This document shows positions 16,363-25,201 of a stretch of DNA of 64,000 nt, piece by piece (positions within the stretch are counted from its first letter, which is position 1; every line of letters begins with the position of its first letter). Under the pieces are notes generated by a model that was not told the origin of the DNA, did not search any database, and saw only the letters and a program-made list of their open reading frames with translations. Both the position numbers and the translations under genes were made by a program. Origin of the DNA: Fodinibacter sp963747405 (GTDB lineage: Bacteria; Actinomycetota; Actinomycetes; Actinomycetales; Dermatophilaceae); NCBI GenBank assembly GCA_963747405.1, contig CAVVFG010000016.1, forward strand, positions 124,001 to 188,000, read 5' to 3'.

Positions 16363-17366
16363 ACCACGAGGTCGGCCTCCGCGCCCTCCTCGAGCCCGGG
16401 CCAGCGCAGCCACGAGCGCGCGCCCCAGCACGCGGCATCCAGCGCCTCGGTGGTCGTGAACCCGGCGTGCGCCAGGTGCGCCACCTCGGTGGCGACCAGC
16501 CCGTGCGGGAGCGAGCCTCCGGCATCCGTGCCGACGTAGATGGGGATGCCGGCATCGCGCGCGTCGGCGATGGTCGCGTAACGCCGCTGGTGGAGGTCGA
16601 GCATGTGCCGGTGGTAGTCGGGGAACTTCTCGCGGGCCGGCTCGGCGATCTGCGGGAAGGTGTCGATGTTGACCAGGGTCGGCACGATCGCGATCCCCTG
16701 GGAGGCGAACGCGGCCACCGTGTCGGGCTGCAGCCCGCAGGCGTGCTCGACGCAGTCGGTGCCCGCGGCGGCCAGGTCGCGCAGCGACTCCTCGCCGAAA
16801 CAGTGGGCGGTCACCCGGGCCCCCTCCTCGTGGGCGGCCGCGACGGCCTGAGCCAGCACCTCGGGCGGCCAGCACGGCGACAGGTCGCCGGTGTCGCGGT
16901 CGATCCAGTCGCCGACCAGCTTGACCCAGCCGTCGCCGGCGCGGGCCTCGAGCCGCACCTGGTCGACGAGCTGCTCGGGCTCGACCTCCCAGGCGAAGTT
17001 GCGGATGTAGCGCCGGGTGCGGGCGATGTGCCGCCCGGCCCTCACCAGGCGCGGCAGGTCCTCGCGCTCCTGCACCCACCGGGTGTCGGCGGGCGACCCG
17101 GCGTCGCGCAGCAGCAGCGCCCCGGCCTCCCGGTCGGCGAGCGCCTGCGCCAACGCCGTGTCGTCGTCGACCGCCCCCTGCGCGCCCAGGCCGATGTGGC
17201 TGTGCGCGTCGACCAGGCCGGGCAGCACGAACCCGGGCACGGTGGTGACCTCGTGGTCGCCGGAGGGGGCGTCGTAGGTGATGCGGCCGCCGACCACCCA
17301 CGCCTGCGGGCGCACGTCGTCGGGGCCGACGAGGACCGGACCGGTGAGGTGCAGCACCTGAGCCAT
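16281..17366 (-). CDS. Amidohydrolase family metal-dependent hydrolase
   Basis: A 361-residue member of the amidohydrolase superfamily, closest in layout to imidazolonepropionase-like and prolidase-like enzymes. After an N-terminal beta-sandwich, VDAHSHIG carries the metal ligands His55 and His57. Further candidate ligands are in VKLVGDW, VTAHCFGEES, VEHACGL and GTDAGGSLPHG. The C-terminus ends with the usual EGAEADLVV strand. The substrate cannot be predicted. The ATG at 17366 follows a TAGGGT element by 6 nt. It overlaps the permease gene tail-to-tail by 82 nt. Confidence 0.85.
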   Translation of the reverse strand: MAQVLHLTGPVLVGPDDVRPQAWVVGGRITYDAPSGDHEVTTVPGFVLPGLVDAHSHIGLGAQGAVDDDTALAQALADREAGALLLRDAGSPADTRWVQEREDLPRLVRAGRHIARTRRYIRNFAWEVEPEQLVDQVRLEARAGDGWVKLVGDWIDRDTGDLSPCWPPEVLAQAVAAAHEEGARVTAHCFGEESLRDLAAAGTDCVEHACGLQPDTVAAFASQGIAIVPTLVNIDTFPQIAEPAREKFPDYHRHMLDLHQRRYATIADARDAGIPIYVGTDAGGSLPHGLVATEVAHLAHAGFTTTEALDAACWGARSWLRWPGLEEGAEADLVVYADDPREDLAALAAPSLVVLRGRPVT

Positions 17367-17372
17367 GGCCCG

Positions 17373-17378
17373 ACCCTA
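17373..17378 (-). promoter_or_regulatory. -10 element, leaderless start of amidohydrolase
   Basis: TAGGGT on the minus strand ends 6 nt before the ATG at 17366, with no Shine-Dalgarno sequence between. Confidence 0.55.
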
Positions 17379-17412
17379 GTGGTGGCGGGGCGGCGGCCTC
17401 CGCCCATCCCGC

Positions 17413-17466
17413 GGCGAACGTGGGTGATTTCCGTCGGCCACCCGACGGGAGTCACCCACGTTCGCC
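17413..17466. repeat. Long two-step hairpin, family member 1
   Basis: A perfect 15-bp outer stem (17413-17427 with 17452-17466, arm GGCGAACGTGGGTGA) encloses a three-base mismatch on each side and a perfect 7-bp inner stem CCGTCGG/CCGACGG with a 4-base loop. It lies between the methyltransferase stop and the amidohydrolase promoter, both on the minus strand. Related structures occur at 20832-20881 and 44950-44992. It could terminate transcription, but no U tract follows. Confidence 0.8.
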
Positions 17467-17480
17467 CTGAAGGTGGCGGC

Positions 17481-18314
17481 TCAGGCCGCGTGGCCCAGGG
17501 TGTAGCGCATGTCCTGCCAGATGACCGCCCGGCCGGTGTGATCGCGGGCGTCCCGCAGGATCTCGGCCGCCCGGGCCTCGAGGCCGTCGCGCTCCTCCGC
17601 CGGCACCATGGCCCACATCGCCCGCTGGCCGGTGCTCATCGAGAAGGCCTTCCACCCCTGCACGTCGCCCCAGGGCACGTCGACGCGCCGCGTCACGGTG
17701 CGCACGTCGGTGGCCCCGGCGTCACGCAGCAGCGCCTCCATGCCCGCGTCGCTGGAGAAGGGCGCGTCGGGACCGACGACCTTGGGGTCGAGCATGCCCG
17801 GCGGCAGCCAGGGCCGGAACAGCGCGTTCAGCGCGGTCCAGACCCGGTGCTCCTCACCGAAGGTCGTCAGGCCGATCCGGCCACCCGGGGCCAGCAGCCG
17901 CACCCACCGGGCGAGTGCCGTGGCCGGGTCGGGCAGGAAGAACAGCACCAGCGCCGACGCGACGACGTCGAACGAGGCCGGAGGCAGGTCGGGGTCCGTG
18001 GCATCCATGACCGCGGTGCGCGCGGCCAGGCCCTCCTGGTCCAGGAGGGTTCGGGTGTGCTCGACCATCGCGGGGCTGAGGTCGACCGCGTCGACCGACC
18101 CGGTCGGTAGCACCGCCCGGGCCAGCAGCGTCGTCGCGGCCCCGCGCCCGCAGCCGATGTCGAGCGCCCGCTCCCCCGGCTGCGGGGCCAGCGACTCGAC
18201 CAGGCCCTGGGCCGCCGGCACGAAGAAGGGCACGCCGCTGCCGTCGTAGTCGTCGGCCACGGTGTCGAAGATGGCGCGCACCCGCGCCACGGGGTCGGGC
18301 GCTGGTGTACTCAT
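17481..18314 (-). CDS. Class I SAM-dependent methyltransferase
   Basis: A 277-residue Methyltransf_11/25-type enzyme. Motif I is ALDIGCGRGAATTLLA (SAM-binding glycine loop), followed by VDAVDLSPAMVEH and the motif IV region SFDVVASALVLFFLPDP. The order resembles UbiE/MenG-like methyltransferases, but the substrate cannot be assigned. The ATG start at 18314 lies 6 nt after CATACT on the same strand, possibly another leaderless start. It stands between the alpha/beta hydrolase and the long hairpin at 17413. Confidence 0.85.
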   Translation of the reverse strand: MSTPAPDPVARVRAIFDTVADDYDGSGVPFFVPAAQGLVESLAPQPGERALDIGCGRGAATTLLARAVLPTGSVDAVDLSPAMVEHTRTLLDQEGLAARTAVMDATDPDLPPASFDVVASALVLFFLPDPATALARWVRLLAPGGRIGLTTFGEEHRVWTALNALFRPWLPPGMLDPKVVGPDAPFSSDAGMEALLRDAGATDVRTVTRRVDVPWGDVQGWKAFSMSTGQRAMWAMVPAEERDGLEARAAEILRDARDHTGRAVIWQDMRYTLGHAA

Positions 18315-18332
18315 CGCCCGAGTATGCCCGTG

Positions 18333-19166
18333 TCAGTCGGGCGGGAGGAGGCGCAGCACCCGGCGCAGCGTCTCGGTGACCACCTCGGGCGCCTCGGAGT
18401 GCACCCAGTGCCCCACCCCGTTGACGACCACCGGCCGAGCCTTCGGGAACAGCGCGCGCATCTGCGCGGTGTCGGCGTCCTTGACGTAGCTCGAGTCACC
18501 ACCGACCAGCCACACGACCGGCCCGTCGTAGGCGGGAACACCGAGGTCGGGGAAGTCGGCGATCCGCGACTCGGAGCCCCGGCTCGCATCGCGGGCGAGC
18601 AGCTCGAGGTTGGCCTGCCACGACCAGGTCGTGCCGTGCCGGCGCAGGTTCTGCAGCAGGAAGCCGCGCACCCCCGGGTCGGGCTCGACCGCGGCGAAGC
18701 GTGCCTCGGCGTCGGCGCGGCCGGTGAGCTCGTCGAGCGGGAGGGCACGCATTGCCTCGATGTAGTGCACGAACCGGTCTAGATCGCCGTAGTCCTTGGG
18801 CGCGATGTCGACGACGACCACGCTGCGCACCAGCTCGGGGTGGGTCAGCGTGGTGACCATGGCGACCTTGCCGCCCAGCGAGTGGCCCACGAGCACCCAG
18901 GGCTCGCCCGGGGCCGCGGCCTCGAGCGTCGCGGCCACGGCACCGGCATACGCCTCGTACGAGAACTCGGCGCTCCACGGGGAGCGGCCGTGGTCGGGCA
19001 GGTCGACGAGCAGGCACCGGGCCCTCGTGCCGTCGGGGCCGGCGAGCCCCTTGGCGATCTGGGTCCAGTTGCGCCCCTGGCCGAACAGGCCGTGCAGGAA
19101 GGCGACCCGCGGCCCGGTCGTGCCGACCGCCATCGTGTGCAGGCGGGCGCCGTGCCCCGAGGTCAC
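18333..19166 (-). CDS. Alpha/beta hydrolase fold protein
   Basis: A 277-residue serine hydrolase. FLHGLFGQGRNW supplies the oxyanion-hole HG motif, VGHSLGGKVAM the nucleophile elbow with its serine, and GVGHWVHSEAP the catalytic histidine; the aspartate is probably in the strand near VWLVGGDSSYV. It resembles YbfF-type esterases. Its GTG start overlaps the ffh stop as GTGA, so it is translationally coupled to ffh despite an unrelated expected function. Confidence 0.86.
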   Translation of the reverse strand: MTSGHGARLHTMAVGTTGPRVAFLHGLFGQGRNWTQIAKGLAGPDGTRARCLLVDLPDHGRSPWSAEFSYEAYAGAVAATLEAAAPGEPWVLVGHSLGGKVAMVTTLTHPELVRSVVVVDIAPKDYGDLDRFVHYIEAMRALPLDELTGRADAEARFAAVEPDPGVRGFLLQNLRRHGTTWSWQANLELLARDASRGSESRIADFPDLGVPAYDGPVVWLVGGDSSYVKDADTAQMRALFPKARPVVVNGVGHWVHSEAPEVVTETLRRVLRLLPPD

Positions 19167-20779
19167 TGGCCCAGGAACTTCTCGAAGCCCTTGGGCAGGC
19201 TCGCCGGGTCGATGGCGGCCGGGTCGGTCGAACCCGGTGCGCCCAGGCCGCCGGCACCGAACGCGCCGGCACCCGAGGTGGATGCCGGCCGCGCACCCGC
19301 CGCGCGCTCCTCCGCCGCCCGCTTGGCCGGGTTCCCCGACTTGGACTTGCGGCGCTGCGGCGCCTGCTGGCGTCCCCGCTTGCCCGGGCCCGAACCGCCA
19401 CCGGGCAGGCCCGGCATCCCGGGCACGCCGCCACCCTTGGCCATCTGCTTCATCATCTTCTGCGCGTCACCGAAGCGCTCGAGCAGCTGGTTGACCTCGG
19501 AGGTGCTGGTGCCCGAGCCCTTGGCGATGCGCGCGCGGCGCGAGCCGTTGATCAGCTTGGGGTGGTTGCGCTCGAACGGCGTCATGGAGAAGACCATCGC
19601 CTCGACCCGGTCGAACTCCTTCTCGTCGAAGGCGTCGAGCTGGGCGCGCATCTGGCCCATGCCGGGCATCATGCCCAGGATCGACTTCAGCGAGCCCATC
19701 TTCTTGATGGCCGCCATCTGCTGGAGGAAGTCGTCGAAGGTGAAGTCCTCGGCCGCGAGGAACTTGCGCTCCATCTCGCTGGCCTGGTCACGGGAGAACG
19801 CCTTCTCGGCCTGCTCGATGAGGGTGAGCACGTCGCCCATGTCGAGGATGCGCGAGGCCATCCGGTCGGGGTGGAAGACCTCGAAGTCCTTAACGCCCTC
19901 GCCGGTGCTGGCGAACATGATGGGGCGGCCGGTGACCGAGGCGACCGACAGGGCTGCACCACCGCGGGCGTCGCCGTCGAGCTTGGTGAGCACGACCCCG
20001 GTGACGTCGACGCCCTCCTGGAAGGCGTGCGCGGTCTCGACGGCGGCCTGGCCGATCATCGCGTCGATGACGAAGAGCACCTCGTCGGGCGAGATCGCTG
20101 CGCGGATGTCGGCGGCCTGCTGCATCAGGTTCTCGTCGATGGCCAGCCGGCCGGCGGTGTCGACGATGACGACGTCGTGCTGGGCGCGGCGGGCCTGCTC
20201 GAGGCCGGCCCGCGAGACCGCGACCGGGTCGCCGTGGCTGCGGGTGCCCTCACCACTCACGGTGACGACGTCGTGCCCGAACACGTTGCCCCGCTCGGGC
20301 GCGAACACCGGCACCCCGGCCCGCTCGCCGACGACCTCCAGCTGGGTGACGGCGTTGGGGCGCTGCAGGTCGGCCGCGACGAGCAGCGGGGTGTGGCCCT
20401 GGGCCTTGAGCCACGCGCCGAGCTTGCCCGCGAGCGTGGTCTTGCCCGAGCCCTGCAGGCCGGCGAGCATGATGACGGTCGGCGGCTGCTTGGCGAACCG
20501 GATGCCGCGCGTCTCGCCACCGAGGATGCCGACGAGCTCCTCGTTGACGATCTTCACCACCTGCTGGGCCGGGTTCAGCGCCTCGCTGACCTCCGCCCCC
20601 AGTGCCCGCTCGCGCACGACGGAGGTGAACTCCTTGACGACCGGCAGGGCCACGTCGGCGTCGAGCAGCGCCAGGCGGATGTCACGGACCGTCTTGTTGA
20701 CGTCGGACTCCGAGAGCCTCCCCTTGGTGCGGAGGTTCTTGAAGGTGTCGGTCAGGCGGTCGGAGAGGCTGTTGAACAC
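19163..20779 (-). CDS. ffh: Signal recognition particle GTPase Ffh
   Basis: A 538-residue SRP54 protein. The order is N domain, G domain with P-loop GLQGSGKT (107-114), DTAGRL and TKLDGDARGG, then the methionine-rich M domain (GMMPGMGQMRAQ, QKMMKQMAKGGG) that binds signal sequences and 4.5S RNA. A Gly/Arg/Ala-rich tail of about 80 residues follows. It targets nascent membrane proteins to FtsY, also encoded in this window. GTG at 20779 follows a TAGCCT element by 6 nt. Confidence 0.96.
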   Translation of the reverse strand: MFNSLSDRLTDTFKNLRTKGRLSESDVNKTVRDIRLALLDADVALPVVKEFTSVVRERALGAEVSEALNPAQQVVKIVNEELVGILGGETRGIRFAKQPPTVIMLAGLQGSGKTTLAGKLGAWLKAQGHTPLLVAADLQRPNAVTQLEVVGERAGVPVFAPERGNVFGHDVVTVSGEGTRSHGDPVAVSRAGLEQARRAQHDVVIVDTAGRLAIDENLMQQAADIRAAISPDEVLFVIDAMIGQAAVETAHAFQEGVDVTGVVLTKLDGDARGGAALSVASVTGRPIMFASTGEGVKDFEVFHPDRMASRILDMGDVLTLIEQAEKAFSRDQASEMERKFLAAEDFTFDDFLQQMAAIKKMGSLKSILGMMPGMGQMRAQLDAFDEKEFDRVEAMVFSMTPFERNHPKLINGSRRARIAKGSGTSTSEVNQLLERFGDAQKMMKQMAKGGGVPGMPGLPGGGSGPGKRGRQQAPQRRKSKSGNPAKRAAEERAAGARPASTSGAGAFGAGGLGAPGSTDPAAIDPASLPKGFEKFLGQ

Positions 20780-20785
20780 CGGTCA

Positions 20786-20791
20786 AGGCTA
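20786..20791 (-). promoter_or_regulatory. -10 element, leaderless start of ffh
   Basis: TAGCCT on the minus strand lies 6 nt before the GTG at 20779, with no Shine-Dalgarno sequence. Confidence 0.55.
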
Positions 20792-20831
20792 ACCGGTGGC
20801 GGTGGCCGCACCGGACCGGGCGCCCGCACCG

Positions 20832-20881
20832 CGAACCTGGGTGAAGATACTCGCTGAGGCGAATGTTTTCACCCACGTTCG
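20832..20881. repeat. Long two-step hairpin, family member 2
   Basis: Outer arms CGAACCTGGGTGAA (20832-20845) and TTCACCCACGTTCG (20868-20881) pair with one mismatch. Inside lies TCGC-tgag-GCGA. The outer arm is nearly the same sequence as in the element at 17413. It lies just after the glnD stop and before the ffh promoter on the minus strand. Confidence 0.75.
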
Positions 20882-20906
20882 TGGAGCCGCCCGCGGTCCC
20901 TGCGCC

Positions 20907-23300
20907 TCAGATGCCGTCGCAGGTGTCGATGACCAGGCTGACGGCCTGCGCCACCCGGGCCGGCGGCAGCGGCAGGCCGTCGGCGCCGGTGAGGTAGAAC
21001 GTGTCGAGGGTCTGCCCGGCGTAGGTGGCGATGTGCGCCGAGCGCACCGAGATGCCGGCCCCCGCGAGCGCCGCGCCGAGCTCGTGCAGCATCCCCGGCC
21101 GGTCCTGGGCACGCACCTCGAGCACCGTGGCATCGCTGCTGGCACCGGGGACGACCAGCGCGCGGGCCTGGCCGGGGGTGCCGATCGACGCCTGCCCCGA
21201 CGGGCGGGCGACGTGGGCGCGGCGGCGGTCGAGCGTCGCGAGCGGGGCGCGGTCGCCACGGCCGAGGCGGGCCAGGCCGCGCTCGATGCGGACGGGGTCA
21301 GGCACGGCGCCGCTCGGCGACTCCACGTGCCACTCGTTGACCGCGATGCCGCCGACGGTGCGCAGGATGGCGGTGCGCACGGTGTGCCCCTCGGCCGCGA
21401 GCAGGCCGGCCGTGTCGGCGAACAGGCCCACCCGGTCGAGGTCGGTGATGTCGAGCCGGTGGGAGCCGCCGGTCGCGATGACCCGCACGTTGGGCTCCCC
21501 GGAGCGCACCGCGGCGAGCACCGCCGGGTCGAGCAGCCCGGAGGGCTCAGCGGCGACCAGGTCGTCGTCGAGGCCGTCCGCCACGGAGGTCGGCCCGTCG
21601 AGGCGGGCCCGCACGGCCACCGCGAGCTGGTCGAGCAGCGTGGCGCGCCAGTCGGTCCAGGCCGCCGGCCCGGCGGCCGACGCGTCCGCCTCGGTGAGGG
21701 CCAGCAGCATCTCGAAGACCTCTCGGTCACCCGCCACGGCCGCGATGGCGGCGTCGACCGTGGCGGGGTCCTGGTGGTCGCGGCGGGTCGCGAGCTCGAT
21801 GAGGGTCAGGTGCTCGCGCACGAGGGTCACCAGCACCTCGACGTCGCGAGGTGAGAAGCCCCAGCGGGTGACGATTCCGCGCGTCAGCTCGGCACCGGCC
21901 TGCGAGTGGTCGTGGGCGCCGCGCACCTTGCCGATGTCGTGCAGCAGGGCGGCGACGAGGAGCAGGTCGGGCCGTGAGACGCGGCGCACGAGCCCGGCGG
22001 CGAGCACCACCGCCTCGACGAGGTGCCGGTCGACGGTGTGGCGGTGCACCGCGCTGCGCTGGGGGCGCGACCGCACGGCCGACCACTCCGGCAGCCAGGT
22101 GTCGACGATGCCGACCTGGTCCAGCCCCTCCCAGACGGTGACCAGGCCCGGGCCGGAGGCGAGCAGGTCGCCGAACAGGTCGCGCAGGGTGGCCGGCCAC
22201 GGGTCGGACGGTGTGGGGGCGTGCTTGGCGAGGTTGTCGAGGGTCGCCGGCGAGATGGGCAGCCCGGCGCGGGCAGCCACGACCCCAGCGCGCATCGGCA
22301 TCCCCTCGTCGGTCTCGGCCAGCCTGGTCGAGCCGAGCACGACCTCGCCGTCGCTGGCGAACAGCCCGTGGCCCAGGGGGGTCATCTGCGGGCGGCGCGG
22401 GCCGACCCGCAGGGTGCGGGCGCGCTGCGACTGGCCGGCGCGGCGCAGGGTGCCGTCGAGGGCGTAGGAGATGTGCCGCCCCGCGGACGAGACGGCGGTG
22501 AGCAGGTCGTCGGCGTCGTCGTGGCCGAGCAGGGCGGCGACGGCGTCGTGGTCCTCACGGCCCAGGCGGTCGCGCCCCCGGCCGGTGACGACGTGCACGG
22601 CGTCGCGCACGTCGAGCAGGAGGCCGTGCGCGGCATCCACCCCGCCGTGCGGGCGGTCGGCGAGCCACGCCTCGGCCATCGCCGAGAGCACGGTCATGTC
22701 GCGCAGCCCGCCGTGGGCCTCCTTCAGCTCTGGCTCGATCGACTGCGCGAGGTCGCCCTGGCGCTGGTGGCGCGACACCACGGCCTCGACGAGCTGCGGA
22801 AGGCGCTTGCGGGCGTTGCCGCGCCAGTCGTGGGCGACGGTGGAGCGGGCGGCGGCCACGAGCTGCTCGTCGCCGGCGATCGGCGCGAGGTCGAGCAGGC
22901 CGACGGCGGCGGTGAGGTCGGCGCCCGCCACCTGGCGGCACTGGGTGACCGTGCGGACGCTGTGGTCCAGGCGCACCCCGGCATCCCAGATGGGGTACCA
23001 GATGCGGTCGGCGAGCGCGGTGAGCTCCTTCGCGGGGAGCGAGCGCTCGGAGTGGAGCAGGACGAGGTCGTAGTCGCTGAGCGGGCCGGCGTCGCCGCGG
23101 CCGATGCTGCCGACCGCGGCGAGCGCGATCCCCTCGATCTGCGCCCCACCGGTCGCGGCCTGCCACACCTCGGCGAGCCAGCTGCGGTTGAACGCGGACA
23201 GGGCCCCCCGGCGGGCCGGGCCGGCACCCGCGACGGCGAAGTCGCGGGTGCCGGCCAGGTCGAGCCGGCGCGAGCCGATCCCACTCGAGGGAGGGGTCAT
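20907..23300 (-). CDS. glnD: PII nucleotidyltransferase GlnD
   Basis: A 797-residue sensor of glutamine. The nucleotidyltransferase site reads VGSIGRGDAGPLSDYD (63-78), the HD hydrolase has LLHDIGKVRGAHDHSQAG, and the last about 110 residues hold two ACT domains (AQDRPGMLHELGAALAGAG). In actinobacteria GlnD adenylylates the PII protein instead of uridylylating it; that is family knowledge. Its ATG lies 2 nt after the glnB stop, completing amt-glnB-glnD. Confidence 0.95.
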   Translation of the reverse strand: MTPPSSGIGSRRLDLAGTRDFAVAGAGPARRGALSAFNRSWLAEVWQAATGGAQIEGIALAAVGSIGRGDAGPLSDYDLVLLHSERSLPAKELTALADRIWYPIWDAGVRLDHSVRTVTQCRQVAGADLTAAVGLLDLAPIAGDEQLVAAARSTVAHDWRGNARKRLPQLVEAVVSRHQRQGDLAQSIEPELKEAHGGLRDMTVLSAMAEAWLADRPHGGVDAAHGLLLDVRDAVHVVTGRGRDRLGREDHDAVAALLGHDDADDLLTAVSSAGRHISYALDGTLRRAGQSQRARTLRVGPRRPQMTPLGHGLFASDGEVVLGSTRLAETDEGMPMRAGVVAARAGLPISPATLDNLAKHAPTPSDPWPATLRDLFGDLLASGPGLVTVWEGLDQVGIVDTWLPEWSAVRSRPQRSAVHRHTVDRHLVEAVVLAAGLVRRVSRPDLLLVAALLHDIGKVRGAHDHSQAGAELTRGIVTRWGFSPRDVEVLVTLVREHLTLIELATRRDHQDPATVDAAIAAVAGDREVFEMLLALTEADASAAGPAAWTDWRATLLDQLAVAVRARLDGPTSVADGLDDDLVAAEPSGLLDPAVLAAVRSGEPNVRVIATGGSHRLDITDLDRVGLFADTAGLLAAEGHTVRTAILRTVGGIAVNEWHVESPSGAVPDPVRIERGLARLGRGDRAPLATLDRRRAHVARPSGQASIGTPGQARALVVPGASSDATVLEVRAQDRPGMLHELGAALAGAGISVRSAHIATYAGQTLDTFYLTGADGLPLPPARVAQAVSLVIDTCDGI

Positions 23301-23302
23301 GC

Positions 23303-23641
23303 TCAGATGGCCTCGACGCCGCGCTCCCCGGTGCGGACCCGGGCGACGTCCTCGACGGGAACCACCCAGATCTTGCCGTCACCGATGCGGCCGGTCTGCG
23401 CGGCCTTGAGGATGACGTCGACGACCGAGGTGGCGTCCATGTCGTCGACCAGCACCTCGATGCGGCTCTTCGGCACGAAGTCGACGGTGTACTCGGCACC
23501 GCGGTAGACCTCGCTGTGACCGCGCTGGCGCCCGTAGCCGTGCGCCTCGCTGATCGTCATGCCCTGGATGCCGAAGGCCTCGAGGGCCTCCTTCACCTCG
23601 TCGAGCTGGTGGGGCTTGATGATGGCGGTGACGAGCTTCAT
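23303..23641 (-). CDS. glnB: Nitrogen regulatory protein PII
   Basis: A 112-residue trimeric PII signal protein (GlnB/GlnK). The T-loop GRQRGHSEVYRGAEYTVDF carries the modifiable Tyr51, and the C-loop has GDGKIWVVPV. It binds ATP/ADP and 2-oxoglutarate and controls the ammonium channel next to it. The ATG overlaps the amt stop as ATGA, so the channel and its regulator are co-translated; this pairing favours a GlnK-like role. Confidence 0.97.
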   Translation of the reverse strand: MKLVTAIIKPHQLDEVKEALEAFGIQGMTISEAHGYGRQRGHSEVYRGAEYTVDFVPKSRIEVLVDDMDATSVVDVILKAAQTGRIGDGKIWVVPVEDVARVRTGERGVEAI

Positions 23642-25047
23642 GACTGGGCTCCTTCGAGGTTCTTGGAGTCGGTGGACGAGGCGTGCGCGCCGCCGCCGAA
23701 GCTGGGCGCACCCACGCGGCCGCCGACGGACACCAGGTCGTACGCGGTCTCGGCGTGCTCGCCCTGGTCGATGCCGGTGACCTCGACCTCTTCGGGGATC
23801 CGCCAGCCCATCGTGGCCTTGAGGGCCATGGCGATGACGAGCGTGACGACACCGGAGATGACGATGGTGCAGAGGGCGATGAGCACCTGGACGACGAGCT
23901 GGTCGATGCCGCCACCGTAGAACAGGCCGGTCGCAGTGGCGAGCAGGCCCGCACCGATGGTGCCCCAGACGCCGGCGACGAGGTGGACGCCGACGACATC
24001 GAGCGAGTCGTCGTAACCGAGCTTGAACTTCAGGCCGACGGCGAGGGCCGAGAGGCCACCGGCGACGACGCCGAGGACGATGGCGCCGAGCGGGCTGAGC
24101 GCACCACAGGCGGGGGTGATGGCGACCAGGCCGGCGACGACACCGGATGCCGCACCGACCGAGGTGGCGTGGCCGTCACGGATCTTCTCCACGATCAGCC
24201 AGCCGATCATCGCCGCGCAGGTGGCGGCGGTGGTGTTGACCCACACCAGGGCCGCGGTGCCGTCGGCCGCGAGCTCGGAGCCCGCGTTGAAGCCGAACCA
24301 GCCGAACCACAGCAGGCCGGCGCCGATCATGGTGAGCGGCACGTTGTGCGGGCGCATCGCGACCTTGCCGAAACCGACCCGCTTGCCGATGACGAGCGCC
24401 AGGACCAAGCCGGCCATACCGGCGTTGATGTGCACCACGGTGCCACCGGCGAAGTCGATCGGCACCACGTTGGCCGTGCCGTCGGTCGAGCCGAAGATCA
24501 GCGAGGACAGGCTGGTCTCGTTGGCGGAGAGGAGGCCACCGCCCCAGACCATGTGGGCGATCGGGAAGTAGGAGAACGTCACCCACAGCCCGCTGAAGAC
24601 CAGCCAGGTCGAGAACTTCACCCGGTCGGCGATGGCGCCGCTGATCAGCGCGACGGTGATGACGGCGAAGGTCAGCTGGAAGCCCACGAACGCTAGCTCG
24701 GGGATGTTGCCGTAGCCCTCGTAGCCGAACGGGTTGATGACCGAGTCGGTGGTGCCGCTCAGGCCGAAGTACTGGAACGGGTTGTTGATGATGCCACCGA
24801 TGTTCTCGGTGCCGAACGACATGGAGTAGCCGTAGAGGACGTAGATGATGCCGACGACGCCCATGGCGCTGAACGACATCATCATCATGTTGAGGACCGA
24901 CTTGGTGCGCGTCATGCCGCCGTAGAACAGCGCCAGCGCGGGAGTGGTCATTACGAGGACGAGGGAAGCGCAGAGGATGACGAACGCCGTGGACGCGTAG
25001 TCGATCTGGTCTGCTGCCTCCACAAAGGGCATCAGTGGTGTGCTCAT
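23638..25047 (-). CDS. amt: Ammonium transporter Amt
   Basis: A 469-residue channel with about eleven membrane spans. Conserved features include ALALFYGGMTRTKSVLNMM, DFAGGTVVHINAGMAGL and the late histidine in DVVGVHLVAGVWGT; the two pore histidines lie in those last two motifs. ATG at 25047 gives a normal N-terminus; 28 further upstream codons are open but polar. It leads the nitrogen operon amt-glnB-glnD, and the upstream gap has a GlnR-like site at 25093. Confidence 0.95.
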   Translation of the reverse strand: MSTPLMPFVEAADQIDYASTAFVILCASLVLVMTTPALALFYGGMTRTKSVLNMMMMSFSAMGVVGIIYVLYGYSMSFGTENIGGIINNPFQYFGLSGTTDSVINPFGYEGYGNIPELAFVGFQLTFAVITVALISGAIADRVKFSTWLVFSGLWVTFSYFPIAHMVWGGGLLSANETSLSSLIFGSTDGTANVVPIDFAGGTVVHINAGMAGLVLALVIGKRVGFGKVAMRPHNVPLTMIGAGLLWFGWFGFNAGSELAADGTAALVWVNTTAATCAAMIGWLIVEKIRDGHATSVGAASGVVAGLVAITPACGALSPLGAIVLGVVAGGLSALAVGLKFKLGYDDSLDVVGVHLVAGVWGTIGAGLLATATGLFYGGGIDQLVVQVLIALCTIVISGVVTLVIAMALKATMGWRIPEEVEVTGIDQGEHAETAYDLVSVGGRVGAPSFGGGAHASSTDSKNLEGAQS

Positions 25048-25092
25048 GGCGACAACGGTGACGGCACGGGGTTTCACCACCCGCGCCCTTGT

Positions 25093-25108
25093 GTTTCCGT
25101 CGTGTTGC
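25093..25108 (-). promoter_or_regulatory. Possible GlnR box upstream of amt
   Basis: On the minus strand GCAAC-ACGACG-GAAAC fits the actinobacterial GlnR pattern GTNAC-N6-GAAAC with one mismatch. It begins 46 nt upstream of the amt start, a suitable place for nitrogen control. A single site this short can occur by chance, so it is only a candidate. Confidence 0.35.
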
Positions 25109-25201
25109 ATCGCGGCGCCGGGTGTAAGCATCGGGTTTCGGCGAGGCGCCGGTCCCGCATGCTGAGACGGGCTGCCCGTGGAGCGATACGGGCGGGGTGG
25201 G

